Assembly (NCBI RefSeq): GCF_000224515.1
Contig: NZ_AGAF01000061.1
Span: 1-41,816, forward strand
Direction: 5' to 3'
Length of the DNA: 41,816 bases
Source: Desulfosporosinus sp. OT
Lineage (GTDB): Bacteria; Bacillota; Desulfitobacteriia; Desulfitobacteriales; Desulfitobacteriaceae
The translations under genes and the position numbers were made by a program. This document shows positions 14,844 to 23,651 of this stretch, in pieces. The notes under the pieces were generated by a model that saw only the letters and a program-made list of their open reading frames with translations, was not told the origin of the DNA and made no database searches. Every line of letters begins with the position of its first letter. Within the stretch, counting starts at the first letter, position 1.

Positions 14844-17450
14844 TCACAATCTTGGATCAACCGGTTCTGCTTCGAAAGCCAACGTCGCTAACACACATTC
14901 ATGAATACGGCTAAGTGGCTCCTGACTGACAAAGCGTTTAACCCCTTCCACTCCTAAGGCAAATTCCATGAGCGCATGACGTTGTTTTCGTTTAACACTG
15001 CGTTGCTTTAGGCGAACCAGATTCTCAGGCTGTAAGTAATCCATTCCGTAAATAATATGCAGATACTTGCGCCCTCGAACTTTGATTGCAGGTTGCACCA
15101 ACCAGCCTTTTTCATTCCTGGCAATAAACGTTTCCGGCTTAACGACAAAGCCTTCATGTCCCTTTTCCGTCATTTCCTCCCACCAGAGAGTCGCTTCTGC
15201 CTCAGTCTTTTCGTTAGTCACGACTTTGTACTCAGTCTCAATCAATAGCTCAGACAGCTTAGCGAGTTCCCTATTCTGCTCCATATGCCAAAGATGCGAT
15301 CGGTCAAAATAAGTTCGTCCCTGGTGAGCCAAGACATGAAAAGGAGCGATCTTTATTCCTTCGACCCCTCGGGTATCCCAGCAATAGTTTTGAAACACCT
15401 CACGAAAGACTTGAGTATTCTCAACCTTACCCTTATATTCCTCTATCCAGGAGTCAACATCCCAGCCATTCACCTTAGCCAACTCGAGTTTTTCTAAAAG
15501 CTTCTGGCGATCCAGAAGTGAGACTTCAGAAACATGGGCGTACTGAGAACTAATAAGTTCTTTGGCCTTCAAATTCCAGGGCAAAATTTCCGCATCTAAC
15601 AGCACGAAATCCGTGTTGTTTTTCGTAAAGTATTGACCTTGATTTAAGTCCGTGTTCAGTTGCCTGATAATCTTCCGGGACAATTCTTGGTCAAAAAATG
15701 CTCGACCCGTCCTTGTATAAATGCTTCCCAACATGGGTCTTCCGACATATCCGACCGCAGTATCCTGATCCTTAAATAGAAGTAGAATACCCCTGCTGCC
15801 CATATGTTTTTTCTCCACAACCATAGTGGATATCCCCTGATTTTTATAATACTTGAAGGCCTCGTTCGGATGCTCAAAATAATTATCCAGCGAGGAGGGC
15901 TCAGGTGAGGGACTCATGGTGGGAGGTATATAGAGCAATTCCTCGATTGGGATCGTATAGTGAGAGATGTCTTCAATCGCGGATTTCACATAGTCAGCAT
16001 GAATTTTTATTTCCCCATAGTCTTCAGTCATAACGGAATAACCCTTGAGAACGCTCTGGATATTTGGTGGATTGAACCGTTCCTTTTTCCACTTCTGCAA
16101 AAAGCTCTCCGGATCTTCGGCATAGTCTTTCTGCGCTGCAACTGCCACAAACGTCTTTTCAGGATAACGATAGGCAGTTAACCTACCGCCGAAAACGACG
16201 CCTTGGTCAATATTGATCGTGTTATTGATAACCATTGGCTGGGGCCTCGGGTCATGTCCCCAAACAATGGTTTCTCCAGATCGATGATTGACAAACCAGT
16301 CTTTGCGGACTGGTTTTCCGCTTTCTTCGAAGCCCTCTGTATCACCATACCGACAAAAGTCACTGATTCGCTTGGATTCCTTTCCGATATAGTGATCTCG
16401 TATTCCAGCATGGGTTGCAACAACCACTCTGACGCCGTTACGGGTAAACACTAAGTTTGAAGGGGCACTCAGAAGAAGACTCTTAACGTTTTCTTTCAAC
16501 TCATCTGTGGCTTCTTTACCGTATTCTCTTTCATAAAGATCAAACTCAGCGGCAATTAGCTCATCTCCATGGGCTAACTCGACTTTTCGTCCGGACAACC
16601 AGCGAGCAATCTTCCATCCATGGTTGCTATCAACCATGAAAGCTAAGTCTTTTTCTACATGGCTGATAAAGAATTTTAGGCATTCAATATTATTGGGACC
16701 TCTAGAGAGCACATCCCCTACTGATACTAGTTTGCGGCCCTCGGGATGGGTGTATAAACCCTCTGCATCCGACCGATACCCTAGTTTCTCAAGCAAGGCA
16801 AGAAATTCGTTATAACAACCATGGATATCCCCTATAAAATCAAGACCGCCCCCAACCTCTCTGAGCAAGGGGTTGGTTGAGCGCCTAAAAATCGTATCTT
16901 CTGCTTCCACTTCATTTAAAACATAAGATCTTGAAAACCCTTCCGTCTTTAGAGAACGAAGATTATTCTTAAAGGATCTAATTTGCTGTTTGATTCGCTG
17001 ACGTCCTCTAGGCTGCTCCCTTTGCTCATCTCTCTCGAATAATAATTGATCTTTAATATCAAAGGCAATAGCTATAATCTCAACGTGTTTGCGACGAGCT
17101 AAGTCAATGTACTTCTTCCGATCTTCTGGCCAAAGATGAGTCGCATCCACTACGGTAAGTCTGCCTAAACCACAACGAGATTCTAGGAGATAATCCATCG
17201 CCTCAAACGTTTTCTGGGAAATCAATTGATACTCAGCATAAAGCACTTCTTGTTCATCTTTAGAACGTTTATTAAGTTCTATAAATTCCGTGTCAGCGAC
17301 TAAGACTCTAAATTGGTCCGAACTGACGACTTCTGACCGTATTAAAATATCCTGATCAATCAGCCGCTTAAGTAAGGTCGTTTTGCCACTGTTTGACGGT
17401 CCAATCAGTAAGACAATACCTGCATGGGGAAATCTGATTTCTTTACTCAT
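14844..17450 (-). CDS. pnkp: Polynucleotide kinase-phosphatase of the bacterial RNA repair system
   Basis: 868 residues, three domains. Kinase: P-loop GPSNSGKTT (17-25) and VDATHLWPEDR. Metallophosphatase: D208/H210 (GDIHGCY), D246/R250 (GDVLSRGP), N276/H277, H347 (THAGI), H399 (WGHD) and D415 (NIDQGVVFGG). Nucleotidyltransferase (ligase): K548-H-M-G551 (EKKHMGSRG), then the large C-terminal adenylyltransferase. All catalytic positions known for Clostridium thermocellum Pnkp appear present, although DRGP is SRGP and NHD is NHG. It heals 5'-OH and 2',3'-cyclic phosphate ends and seals cut RNA together with Hen1. The ATG overlaps the hen1 stop by eight bases. Confidence 0.95.
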   Translation of the reverse strand: MSKEIRFPHAGIVLLIGPSNSGKTTLLKRLIDQDILIRSEVVSSDQFRVLVADTEFIELNKRSKDEQEVLYAEYQLISQKTFEAMDYLLESRCGLGRLTVVDATHLWPEDRKKYIDLARRKHVEIIAIAFDIKDQLLFERDEQREQPRGRQRIKQQIRSFKNNLRSLKTEGFSRSYVLNEVEAEDTIFRRSTNPLLREVGGGLDFIGDIHGCYNEFLALLEKLGYRSDAEGLYTHPEGRKLVSVGDVLSRGPNNIECLKFFISHVEKDLAFMVDSNHGWKIARWLSGRKVELAHGDELIAAEFDLYEREYGKEATDELKENVKSLLLSAPSNLVFTRNGVRVVVATHAGIRDHYIGKESKRISDFCRYGDTEGFEESGKPVRKDWFVNHRSGETIVWGHDPRPQPMVINNTINIDQGVVFGGRLTAYRYPEKTFVAVAAQKDYAEDPESFLQKWKKERFNPPNIQSVLKGYSVMTEDYGEIKIHADYVKSAIEDISHYTIPIEELLYIPPTMSPSPEPSSLDNYFEHPNEAFKYYKNQGISTMVVEKKHMGSRGILLLFKDQDTAVGYVGRPMLGSIYTRTGRAFFDQELSRKIIRQLNTDLNQGQYFTKNNTDFVLLDAEILPWNLKAKELISSQYAHVSEVSLLDRQKLLEKLELAKVNGWDVDSWIEEYKGKVENTQVFREVFQNYCWDTRGVEGIKIAPFHVLAHQGRTYFDRSHLWHMEQNRELAKLSELLIETEYKVVTNEKTEAEATLWWEEMTEKGHEGFVVKPETFIARNEKGWLVQPAIKVRGRKYLHIIYGMDYLQPENLVRLKQRSVKRKQRHALMEFALGVEGVKRFVSQEPLSRIHECVLATLAFEAEPVDPRL

Positions 17451-18849
17451 TCTCTATCCCACCTTGTCTTGTGAAGATAGCTATTTGAGAAGGGTGTCCA
17501 TACCCTTCGACTTCTTCGCCAATACCGTCTAATTGAACGTCATAAGAATAGTTTCTTGCCAAAGTATGAGTCCACTCCGAAAATTCAGACCGAGTCCACT
17601 CGAACCGATGGTCCTTATGACGAACCGCCTGATCATCCATTTGATAAACAGTATTATATTCCACATTCGGTGTTGTAATCAGCAAAACCTGAGGTTTGTA
17701 GCTACCCAAGATCGTGTCCATGACTCTCGGTAACCGACTTTCATCAATATGCTCAATCACTTCGTTGAGAATCATGACATCTTTAGCCCGCAATTGCTCA
17801 TCATAGTAAAATAATGAACCCCAAATTAGGATCGGTGAAATAAAGTCATCCTTGCGACTCGCTTCTGAGAATCGTTTGAGGGCGCGAAGCTGCTCCTTCT
17901 CCGTGGGTTCCACGGCCAAAATCTCTTGGACACCCGGTATAAACCCAAGCCGTGCAGACAACTTACCTTCCCCTGCTCCGAAGTCAACAATGCTTTCTCT
18001 AGCGGGTAAATTTTCAACAATCTTAACGACCCTTTGATAGCGTAGCTCATTTAATCTGACGACAGGTTGTGATTTTAATTCGAGTTCTGGCGTCAAAGCT
18101 TCATTATTCGTATCAGCATTTGTATCTGCTTGATCAAAATTCTCTCCCACCTGATCAATTAATTCTCTAAACCGCAACGTCCGTTTAATAATGAGATCTT
18201 TAAGGGGATGATCAGCTAACCACCCTTCCCCATATCGCTCCAACTTTTCTATTTCACGCTCATCGATAAAGTAATGCCGATAATTATCAAGGACCGGAAT
18301 TAAGACAAAAAGATGTTTAAGTGCATTTTGAACAGTGAGCGTTCCTTGCAAATTGATAAAACGAGCTGAGCTTCTCTCTTTGAGCTGGAAGTTATAAGCC
18401 GCTTGACCTCGCTCAATTTCGATTCGATAACCTAGCGGTTCAAAAAGTTGCTTAATTGCCACATCAGGTAAATCAGTAGCCACTGGCCCAAAGCCTATGG
18501 TCAGCAGAAAGGCATGCTTAGCCCAGTCTAGATACTCGTCTTTGGGTCGACCATTCAGCGCAGTACCCAAGGCCGAGCGAATATACGAACAAAAAATACT
18601 GCTGACCACGAATTCCCTGTCGTTAATATATTGAGTTATTTCATAGGTATCCGGACTATTCTTAACCAGTTCGACGGGATCAGGCGTAACAAAAATTACC
18701 GCTTCAACTTCGCTGTCACTGAAGACCGTATAGGTTAAGCGAATGCGATGCCCCTTTTCCATTCGATCATAGAGATTTTGAGGATTCTTGGACAAGAGAA
18801 ACGAAAGCATCTTGGCCCCTTCTCCCGTCGCCTTAATTGCTAGCTGCAC
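17443..18849 (-). CDS. hen1: 3'-terminal RNA ribose 2'-O-methyltransferase Hen1
   Basis: 468 residues. An N-terminal bacterial-specific half (about 1-245), needed for ligase activation of Pnkp in characterised systems, precedes an AdoMet methyltransferase domain with IVDFGAGEGKLSARLG (287-302) and the metal site E363-VI-E366-H367 plus H414 (HRFEWTR). It 2'-O-methylates the 3' end at a break before Pnkp ligates, making the repaired RNA resistant to the same ribotoxin. The start GTG 18849 has CAGGAG nine bases upstream. Forms an operon with pnkp. A short low-complexity linker (ADTNADTNNEA, about 241-251) joins the two halves. Confidence 0.95.
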   Translation of the reverse strand: MQLAIKATGEGAKMLSFLLSKNPQNLYDRMEKGHRIRLTYTVFSDSEVEAVIFVTPDPVELVKNSPDTYEITQYINDREFVVSSIFCSYIRSALGTALNGRPKDEYLDWAKHAFLLTIGFGPVATDLPDVAIKQLFEPLGYRIEIERGQAAYNFQLKERSSARFINLQGTLTVQNALKHLFVLIPVLDNYRHYFIDEREIEKLERYGEGWLADHPLKDLIIKRTLRFRELIDQVGENFDQADTNADTNNEALTPELELKSQPVVRLNELRYQRVVKIVENLPARESIVDFGAGEGKLSARLGFIPGVQEILAVEPTEKEQLRALKRFSEASRKDDFISPILIWGSLFYYDEQLRAKDVMILNEVIEHIDESRLPRVMDTILGSYKPQVLLITTPNVEYNTVYQMDDQAVRHKDHRFEWTRSEFSEWTHTLARNYSYDVQLDGIGEEVEGYGHPSQIAIFTRQGGIENE

Positions 18850-18975
18850 AAGAATAAACTCCTGTCATTAAGAACTTTATTTAGTTATACCCGATGAGTA
18901 GTTATTCCATTACTGATCATGTCAAGGTTTCTCAAACTCAAGCCCCACGCTGGGAAGTATTGATTGGTTCATAGA

Positions 18976-19013
18976 AACAGGTGCTTTCTTATAAATTTAA
19001 GAAAGCACCTGTT
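18976..19013. terminator. 16-bp inverted repeat in the hen1/DUF6323 divergent region
   Basis: AACAGGTGCTTTCTTA and TAAGAAAGCACCTGTT pair around a six-base loop. It lies between two divergently transcribed genes, so it does not terminate either. It may be a regulator site, the end of a short RNA, or the remains of a terminator from before a rearrangement. The rest of 18850-19060 shows no gene. Confidence 0.5.
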
Positions 19014-19060
19014 GTAAATCACTTGAAAGTTTCCAATTTTCCGCCTTAGCATCCCACAAA

Positions 19061-19092
19061 CCATTGACTTACAAAAATATCAATGGTAAACT
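19061..19092 (+). promoter_or_regulatory. Promoter with overlapping inverted-repeat operator
   Basis: TTGACT (19064-19069) and TAAACT (19087-19092) are 17 bases apart. CCATTGA (19061-19067) and TCAATGG (19080-19086) form an inverted repeat covering the -35 and spacer, where a repressor would block RNA polymerase. The leader to the start at 19202 is about 100 bases and AT-rich. Confidence 0.6.
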
Positions 19093-19201
19093 AAAATTTG
19101 TATATATTATATTAAAAACTATAGTGTTTCACTTTTATCATACCACATAAGCTACCTTCTTGTCAAGAGCTTAGAGCAAAAATATTGGAGGTATTAATAA
19201 A

Positions 19202-19699
19202 ATGCAGAGCATGTTTACCCTAATTCCTTCATCTGTGACAAACCAACTAGCTATTGCGGAAATTGTCGATTGCAATGAAAAAACTTCTCATTATGGATTA
19301 ATTCTTTCTCAAGCAGATGCACTAGAACTCGTGATAACCCGCTCAGAAGCCCTAAGCAACTACGGACGCATTGAATTCAACGGTGGTATTATTAGTAAAC
19401 TTATATTAAGTTTCTCTAACTCCCCCTTCCTGACTAAACACAACTATGTCGCAACATTAAACGATTTGATAGAGACTTTCTACTACTTTAAAAATGAGAC
19501 ACTTGACGAAATTAGTGACGATGAATTGATTTCGTTAATAAAGAAGTATTTTGATCAGCGTTGCCAAGGTTCCGTTGAACTACTGCAAAATCGCGAATTT
19601 GAAGTCTTAGCACGCAATGTACGATACGGAATTAGTGATTATGAAGATATCTACAAAGCTACCGAAGAGTCTTTTGATGAGGAGGGTTTTGATGAATAA
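19202..19699 (+). CDS. Uncharacterised protein, recalled as DUF6323 family
   Basis: 165 residues, acidic C-terminus (EESFDEEGFDE), no membrane segment. I recall this type (ILSQADALELV, YGRIEFNGGIISKLI, Q/R-rich helix later) as DUF6323, seen beside DUF6179 proteins in clostridia; the name was not verified. The start ATG 19202 has TTGGAGG about ten bases upstream. It is coupled to the next gene by an eight-base overlap, so the two proteins probably form a complex. The function is unknown. The divergent neighbour is the Hen1-Pnkp pair. Confidence 0.7.
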   Translation: MQSMFTLIPSSVTNQLAIAEIVDCNEKTSHYGLILSQADALELVITRSEALSNYGRIEFNGGIISKLILSFSNSPFLTKHNYVATLNDLIETFYYFKNETLDEISDDELISLIKKYFDQRCQGSVELLQNREFEVLARNVRYGISDYEDIYKATEESFDEEGFDE

Positions 19700-21071
19700 G
19701 CTAGAGAAACAACAATCGATAATTAAAAGACAAAATCTTAATGAATCGGATTACTTTCAATCAATTTTACAGGAATCCTATCGGCTTAACTTATTAAGCG
19801 TTACTGAATATGAAACCATTCAAGTGCAAAGCCTTCAACTCTTAGCTAAACAAGTACAGCGGTATACTGGTGGCGAAAGCAGTTCCGTTAAAGTAGAAAC
19901 CGCCCAAAGCATTATGCAATCGATTCTTTATGTTATTGGTAGCTACCTCAAAACTTTTCCAGAGGCTGAGCTAGGCTTGGCAGCCCTTAAACAAAAACCA
20001 TTATTAGAACTCTACCAACATGGCAAAAAGTTAATCACAGTACAACTAGCTAGTGCTAAACAATTGCTAATCGATATTCAAACGGATGGCTTTATCACAG
20101 ATAACCAAGCTTACAATGATACGATTCAGAACGCCATACCGCCTTTTTTCACTGATTATGATGTAAATTTTGCAGCCCACGATACCCCAGCATCAATCGA
20201 TTACCCTTTATGTAATGATAAGATGGATTTGATTGGTATTGAATATATCTCAAATTATCTTGAAACACTCTGTTTAGAGAATAAATTCTTGGATCTTTTC
20301 CCGATGCCGGCAATTAGTCGCTTATTACAGGGTTTCAATGACCACCATAAAGACCTGCTAATTAATATTTTTGGACTTGTGCTTACGAACGCACTCGGGT
20401 GTGTATTGTTAGGCAAAACTATCACTCTTCTTAATATAGAACCGAAAGAAAGAGAATATCTGCAACAAAAATTACTAAATCTTTCACACACCGAATTAAA
20501 TAATCGTTTGCATACGACATTAAGGCAATTATGTATAGATCTTGAACTATCGGATCGGTCATTAAAAAACCACATGATAGGAATTATCCCTGATTTATCT
20601 GTAAGACTAAAAAATGCTCTCGAGAATAACAGATTGGAATCAATCTTTATTAGCTTCAAAGAGTATCCACTGCAATCAGTCCTTTTTGAAGAAGGCAACA
20701 AAATGGATGACGAACTATTTCGAAGCATCGCTAATGAAATTAAAGAATGTAGATATGTCTCGGATAAAATTGCAATCATTCAGAAAGAAATTCACAGTAT
20801 AAGTGATTTTATTGATATTCTCGGAAGTTATTGTATCTTTGACGATGAATTCACCGATATCTTCCAATCGCTTGGAGATATGGAACTTGCCCTTCTTCTG
20901 AAGATGATACCCTCTGGCAATACCATAGACTCGGATATCCATTTCACTGAAAGCGAGAAGGAATGGCACAATAGGCTGAATACTTTCTTTTCCGAACTTA
21001 GATTACCCAGACAGAAAAGGATTAGAAAGCTCGTTGGAAATATTGTGTTCATCCTTGACAGGACCTCATGA
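19692..21071 (+). CDS. Uncharacterised protein, recalled as DUF6179 family
   Basis: About 459 residues, mostly helical, no catalytic motif or membrane segment that I can see. I recall this type of protein as DUF6179, partner of DUF6323; unverified. ATG 19692 is chosen because GAGGAGG sits seven bases upstream and the protein then begins MNKLEKQQSIIKRQNLN; a longer frame from 19617 overlaps the first gene heavily. Conserved-looking features are YTGGESSSVKVETAQSIMQS near residue 60 and the C-terminal LRLPRQKRIRKLV. Second gene of a two-gene unit. Confidence 0.7.
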   Translation: MNKLEKQQSIIKRQNLNESDYFQSILQESYRLNLLSVTEYETIQVQSLQLLAKQVQRYTGGESSSVKVETAQSIMQSILYVIGSYLKTFPEAELGLAALKQKPLLELYQHGKKLITVQLASAKQLLIDIQTDGFITDNQAYNDTIQNAIPPFFTDYDVNFAAHDTPASIDYPLCNDKMDLIGIEYISNYLETLCLENKFLDLFPMPAISRLLQGFNDHHKDLLINIFGLVLTNALGCVLLGKTITLLNIEPKEREYLQQKLLNLSHTELNNRLHTTLRQLCIDLELSDRSLKNHMIGIIPDLSVRLKNALENNRLESIFISFKEYPLQSVLFEEGNKMDDELFRSIANEIKECRYVSDKIAIIQKEIHSISDFIDILGSYCIFDDEFTDIFQSLGDMELALLLKMIPSGNTIDSDIHFTESEKEWHNRLNTFFSELRLPRQKRIRKLVGNIVFILDRTS

Positions 21072-21106
21072 ACAGCAAGGTTTGTGGGTGCTAGGTTATA
21101 CTACAC

Positions 21107-21142
21107 ATTATTTTGCCCCGCTGATGGCGGAGCTAAAATAAA
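21107..21142 (+). terminator. Imperfect hairpin after the DUF6179 gene
   Basis: TTATTTTGCCCCGC and GGCGGAGCTAAAATAA pair with two mismatches, 36 bases after the stop at 21071. A plausible terminator, with A/U-rich outer stems. Confidence 0.5.
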
Positions 21143-21246
21143 CTCGTATTCGCCTGAATACTGTTGAAAACGAAAAGTTTGCGAAAAGGGGTAACTTTAG
21201 CTTAGAATTGAGGTTATTGACCACTATATTTCAAGGAGGCAAAATC

Positions 21247-22542
21247 GTGAAGAGTTTTCTAAGTTTCATTCAAGAAAGGGTTCTATTATATGATGGTTCT
21301 AAAGGGGTAATGCTCCAAAGGAGAGGTCTAACCGGAGCAGAAGCATCAGAATCTTGGAATTTATCCAATCCAGAGGAGGTTAAAAACCTATATAACCAAT
21401 ACAAAGTTGCCGGTTCAGATGTGATTCAAACAAATACGTTTCCAGGTAATCGAGTTACCCTAGGAAAGCATAGTTTAGGGGATAAAACGTATCAACTAAA
21501 CTTTGCAGGTGTAAAACTAGCCAAAGAAATTACCGGCGATAGTACTTACGTTGCTGCTTCAGTGGGTCCGACTGGTGAGTTATTAGAGCCTTCGGGCAAT
21601 TTGAGTTTTGATAAAGCCTATAGTATTTATACAGAACCCTTAAAGGCCATCGAAGATGCAGGTGCGGATCTTGTTAATTTTGAAACATTTTCAGATTTGA
21701 ATGAATTAAGGGCAGCTATATTGGCTGCTAAAGAAACTACAAAGCTTCCTATTATTGCTTCGGTAACCTTTAATGCCAACAGTCGAACGCTGTTTGGTAA
21801 TTCAGCCGAAGTATGTGCTATAGTCTGTCAATCTCTAGGTGTTGCTATCGTAGGCGCTAATTGTTCAGGTGGTCCCGATAGTTTAATTGAACCCATTAAA
21901 AAAATGTATTCTGTAGCGTCCATTCCTCTTTGCGTAAAAGCAAATGCCGGGATGCCTGTACTGGATGATGATGGAAAGGTAATCTATCACCAAAAACCCG
22001 AACAGTTTAGTTCTTACACCAAAGAATTTATAGAAAATGGAGTACGACTTATTGGTGGATGTTGTGGAACTACCCCAGAATTTATTAGTGCGATTAAGAA
22101 GGAACTCGCTGAGTTAGAAACTCCAGAATTAGAGTTGAAATTTATGCCAACGATTGCTTCGGCCTATAATCATCTTGTTCTTTCCCCAGACAAGAAATAT
22201 TCGGTTAAAAAACTTTCTCCAGAAGCCGTTACTATATTAATAAACGGTAATCTTTCTACCTTGGTGAGAGAATCCAAGTCCGAAGATGTTGATTACCTAT
22301 TATTAGATTTTGGTAATATCGATGTATCGTTTGATGTATGGAGCTTCGCTAGTGAATTCGGATTGTTAATCAAAAAACCTGTCATGATCAAGTCCGAGTC
22401 TCCAGAAATTCTCTATAAATTCCTAAGATATTATCCGGGAAAGGCCGGAGTGGTTTTATCCGATAACTCTCTACTATCTCTTTCTCAATTACAACACTAC
22501 GGCGCTTTAATAGTAAACGATGCATTGGTACCGTATTTATAA
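21247..22542 (+). CDS. Homocysteine S-methyltransferase domain protein with shortened pterin-binding-like tail
   Basis: 431 residues. Residues 1-290 form a homocysteine methyltransferase barrel with LYDGSKGVMLQ, TNTFPGNR and the zinc ligands in GANCSGG and GGCCGTTP. Residues about 310-431 (VDYLLLDFGN..., KKPVMIKSESPEILYKFL, YPGKAGVVLSD) resemble the pterin-binding barrel of MetH in outline but are about half the usual length and lack its folate-site motifs. No cobalamin domain is present, so it would need a separate corrinoid protein as methyl donor. GTG 21247 has AAGGAGG upstream; the longer frame from 21208 lacks one. Confidence 0.82.
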   Translation: MKSFLSFIQERVLLYDGSKGVMLQRRGLTGAEASESWNLSNPEEVKNLYNQYKVAGSDVIQTNTFPGNRVTLGKHSLGDKTYQLNFAGVKLAKEITGDSTYVAASVGPTGELLEPSGNLSFDKAYSIYTEPLKAIEDAGADLVNFETFSDLNELRAAILAAKETTKLPIIASVTFNANSRTLFGNSAEVCAIVCQSLGVAIVGANCSGGPDSLIEPIKKMYSVASIPLCVKANAGMPVLDDDGKVIYHQKPEQFSSYTKEFIENGVRLIGGCCGTTPEFISAIKKELAELETPELELKFMPTIASAYNHLVLSPDKKYSVKKLSPEAVTILINGNLSTLVRESKSEDVDYLLLDFGNIDVSFDVWSFASEFGLLIKKPVMIKSESPEILYKFLRYYPGKAGVVLSDNSLLSLSQLQHYGALIVNDALVPYL

Positions 22543-22631
22543 GATGACTGACAGCCACGCGGTATATAATGCTCAGGATGTTGATTAATAAGAAACAGAT
22601 CCATTAGTCCAGGAAGTTGTTGATAGTTACT

Positions 22632-23615
22632 TCATTTAAGTCCACTTTCGTAAATATTGCGGATCATTACCTCGATCTCCGGGTCTTGGATGGATAAATC
22701 CTTGATTTCGTAGTTCTCAGAGACCCGGCTAATCAAGTGGGAAGCACTCAGCTCATCACGCTTAAACTGCAGCCATATGCGATTTCCTTCTTGTTTAATC
22801 ACTTCTGCCCCCTTGATCGAAAAACCGACTGCCTCCTCTTCGAGATCAATGATTAAAACCCGCTCCTTACCAAACCTCTCTTTAATCTTCGCTAACTCTC
22901 CATCATACATCACTTGTCCGTGATCAATTAAAATCATCCGCTCACAGAGCTTCTCGATATCGGACATGTCATGAGTTGTGAGGATGACAGTAACCCCTCT
23001 CTCCTGGTTAATTTCCCGGATAAAACACCGCATTCGTTCCTTGGCCACCACATCTAAACCAATCGTCGGCTCATCGAGAAATATAATCACCGGATCATGA
23101 AGTAAGGAAGCGGCAATGTCAGCCCGCATTCGTTGACCCAGGGACAATTGTCGGACAGGTGTTTGCAGGAATTCCTCAAGACCTAAAATATCGGAAAATC
23201 GGGCCATATTTTTCAGGTACAGTTCATTGGGAATTTGAAATACCTGCCGTAAGAGTTCAAAGGATTCAATCGTCGGTAAATCCCACCAAAGTTGTGTCCG
23301 CTGCCCAAAGACCACCCCGATTTGCCGCGCATTTTTTTGGCGTTCTTTAAAGGGTATTAGACCATTGACTCGGATATCGCCGGACGTCGGCACAAGAATC
23401 CCGGTCAACATCTTGATCGTCGTGGACTTACCTGCTCCGTTTGGGCCAATGTACCCGACAATCTCTCCTGCATTTACCGCAAAGGAAATATCCTGCACAG
23501 CCCGTTTCGTTGTATATTCTCTGTGAAATAGACTCCGCAGCGCTCCCTTAATTCCCTCCTGGCGTTTAGCAATTTGAAATTCTTTCGAGAGATGGTTAAC
23601 CTCAATTAAACTCAT
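22632..23615 (-). CDS. ABC-2 type exporter ATP-binding protein
   Basis: 327 residues. Walker A GPNGAGKSTTIK, signature LSLGQRMRADIA and Walker B IIFLDEPTIGLD, with H-loop TTHDM. The C-terminal extension (about 230-327) is typical of the COG4586 family. It works with the two downstream-strand permeases 23652-24464 and 24467-25273 (same operon, transcribed before it). The substrate is unknown; drug or lipid export is likely for the family. The start ATG 23615 is followed by MSLIEVNHLSKEF. Confidence 0.92.
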   Translation of the reverse strand: MSLIEVNHLSKEFQIAKRQEGIKGALRSLFHREYTTKRAVQDISFAVNAGEIVGYIGPNGAGKSTTIKMLTGILVPTSGDIRVNGLIPFKERQKNARQIGVVFGQRTQLWWDLPTIESFELLRQVFQIPNELYLKNMARFSDILGLEEFLQTPVRQLSLGQRMRADIAASLLHDPVIIFLDEPTIGLDVVAKERMRCFIREINQERGVTVILTTHDMSDIEKLCERMILIDHGQVMYDGELAKIKERFGKERVLIIDLEEEAVGFSIKGAEVIKQEGNRIWLQFKRDELSASHLISRVSENYEIKDLSIQDPEIEVMIRNIYESGLK

Positions 23616-23651
23616 GAAATCTGATATCCTCCCTAACTCTAACTCCTATGC

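Noticed and set aside
21072-21246. Possible SAM riboswitch before the homocysteine methyltransferase gene
   Set aside because: None of the S-box conserved blocks is visible; only a weak hairpin at 21107-21142 that fits the end of the upstream gene.
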